64,000 nucleotides of DNA from Bradyrhizobium iriomotense (GTDB lineage: Bacteria > Pseudomonadota > Alphaproteobacteria > Rhizobiales > Xanthobacteraceae), in assembly GCF_018129405.1 (NCBI RefSeq), contig NZ_JAFCLP010000026.1:20075-84074 (forward strand), in the 5' to 3' direction. Shown here one piece after another: positions 63,959-64,000 of the stretch. Numbering within the stretch: position 1 is the stretch's first letter; each line of letters begins with the position of its first letter. The position numbers and the translations under genes were made by a program. The notes beneath the pieces are model-generated. The model saw only the letters and a program-made list of their open reading frames with translations, searched no databases and was not told the origin of the DNA.

Positions 63959-64000
63959 ATGCTTGATGGCGTGGAACTGGGTGAGGCCTCTGATCATGAC
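63959..64000 (+). CDS. start of a gene truncated by the window edge
   Basis: ATG 63959 follows CGGAGG at 8 bases and opens a frame of 14 codons (MLDGVELGEASDHD) that runs to the window edge. Too short to identify. The ribosome site and open frame make it likely to be real. Confidence 0.5.
   Translation, partial: MLDGVELGEASDHD

Overview
The window is a GC-rich, gene-dense chromosomal segment that looks like Bradyrhizobium or a very close relative (Alphaproteobacteria, Nitrobacteraceae). The reasons are the hmu heme-uptake cluster (hemP-hmuTUV facing hmuR-hmuQ-hutX-exbBD-tonB), a nirK-nirV/hemN/nnrR/nnrS denitrification neighbourhood, an S21 protein with a Gly/Arg-rich tail, many MalF/MalG-type importers, and several families of short extragenic palindromic repeats like those scattered through Bradyrhizobium chromosomes. 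I saw no transposase, integrase, phage gene, CRISPR array, rRNA or tRNA. This is core and ordinary accessory chromosome rather than an island.

Layout. 1-5.3 kb: a truncated hydrolase, two ion antiporters, a cupin, a Pro/Ala-rich membrane-anchored protein and a TPR lipoprotein. 5.3-10.5 kb: rpsU, aqpZ, purE-purK, a GGDEF protein and four very small genes, two of them YdcH/DUF465-like. 10.5-16.2 kb: an L-2-hydroxyglutarate oxidase-like flavoprotein, a PAS-GGDEF-EAL protein and a divergent GlpD. 16.3-22.6 kb: a PotGHI-like importer lacking a binding protein, convergent with a sugar-type importer lacking an ATPase. 22.9-26.6 kb: a LysR regulator divergent from a 4-oxalomesaconate tautomerase-like gene and dctA. 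26.7-30.4 kb: an AsmA protein and the CoA-transferase scoAB. 30.7-37.3 kb: the nitrite/NO gene block. 37.4-41.1 kb: an AraC regulator, a FixJ-like regulator with a Glu at the phospho-acceptor position, and a DUF4139 protein. 41.1-49.8 kb: heme uptake. 49.9-64 kb: a phytase-like esterase, a Tat-exported hydrolase with LysR, a second ATPase-less sugar importer with a hydroxyacid dehydrogenase, a chemoreceptor, a Crp-type regulator, a Bug-type binding protein and an EamA exporter. The start of one more gene lies at the right edge.

How the genes work together. NirK reduces nitrite to NO, NirV is its usual companion, NnrR is the NO-linked regulator, NnrS is the NO-related membrane protein, and HemN supplies heme without oxygen. 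I found four TTG-N8-CAA boxes, one in front of each transcription start region in this block, so it probably behaves as one FNR/FixK/NnrR-type regulon. The heme cluster is complete from outer-membrane receptor through energy transduction, periplasmic binding, ABC import, cytosolic carriage and degradation.

The most unusual structural signal is a repeat of about 103 bp (five near-complete copies, plus two partial or related elements) that sits directly at gene ends. In six cases it supplies the stop codon of the neighbouring gene. Other signals worth following are the phospho-acceptor replacement in the FixJ-like regulator, a 17-bp tandem repeat upstream of scoAB, and importers that are each missing one component.
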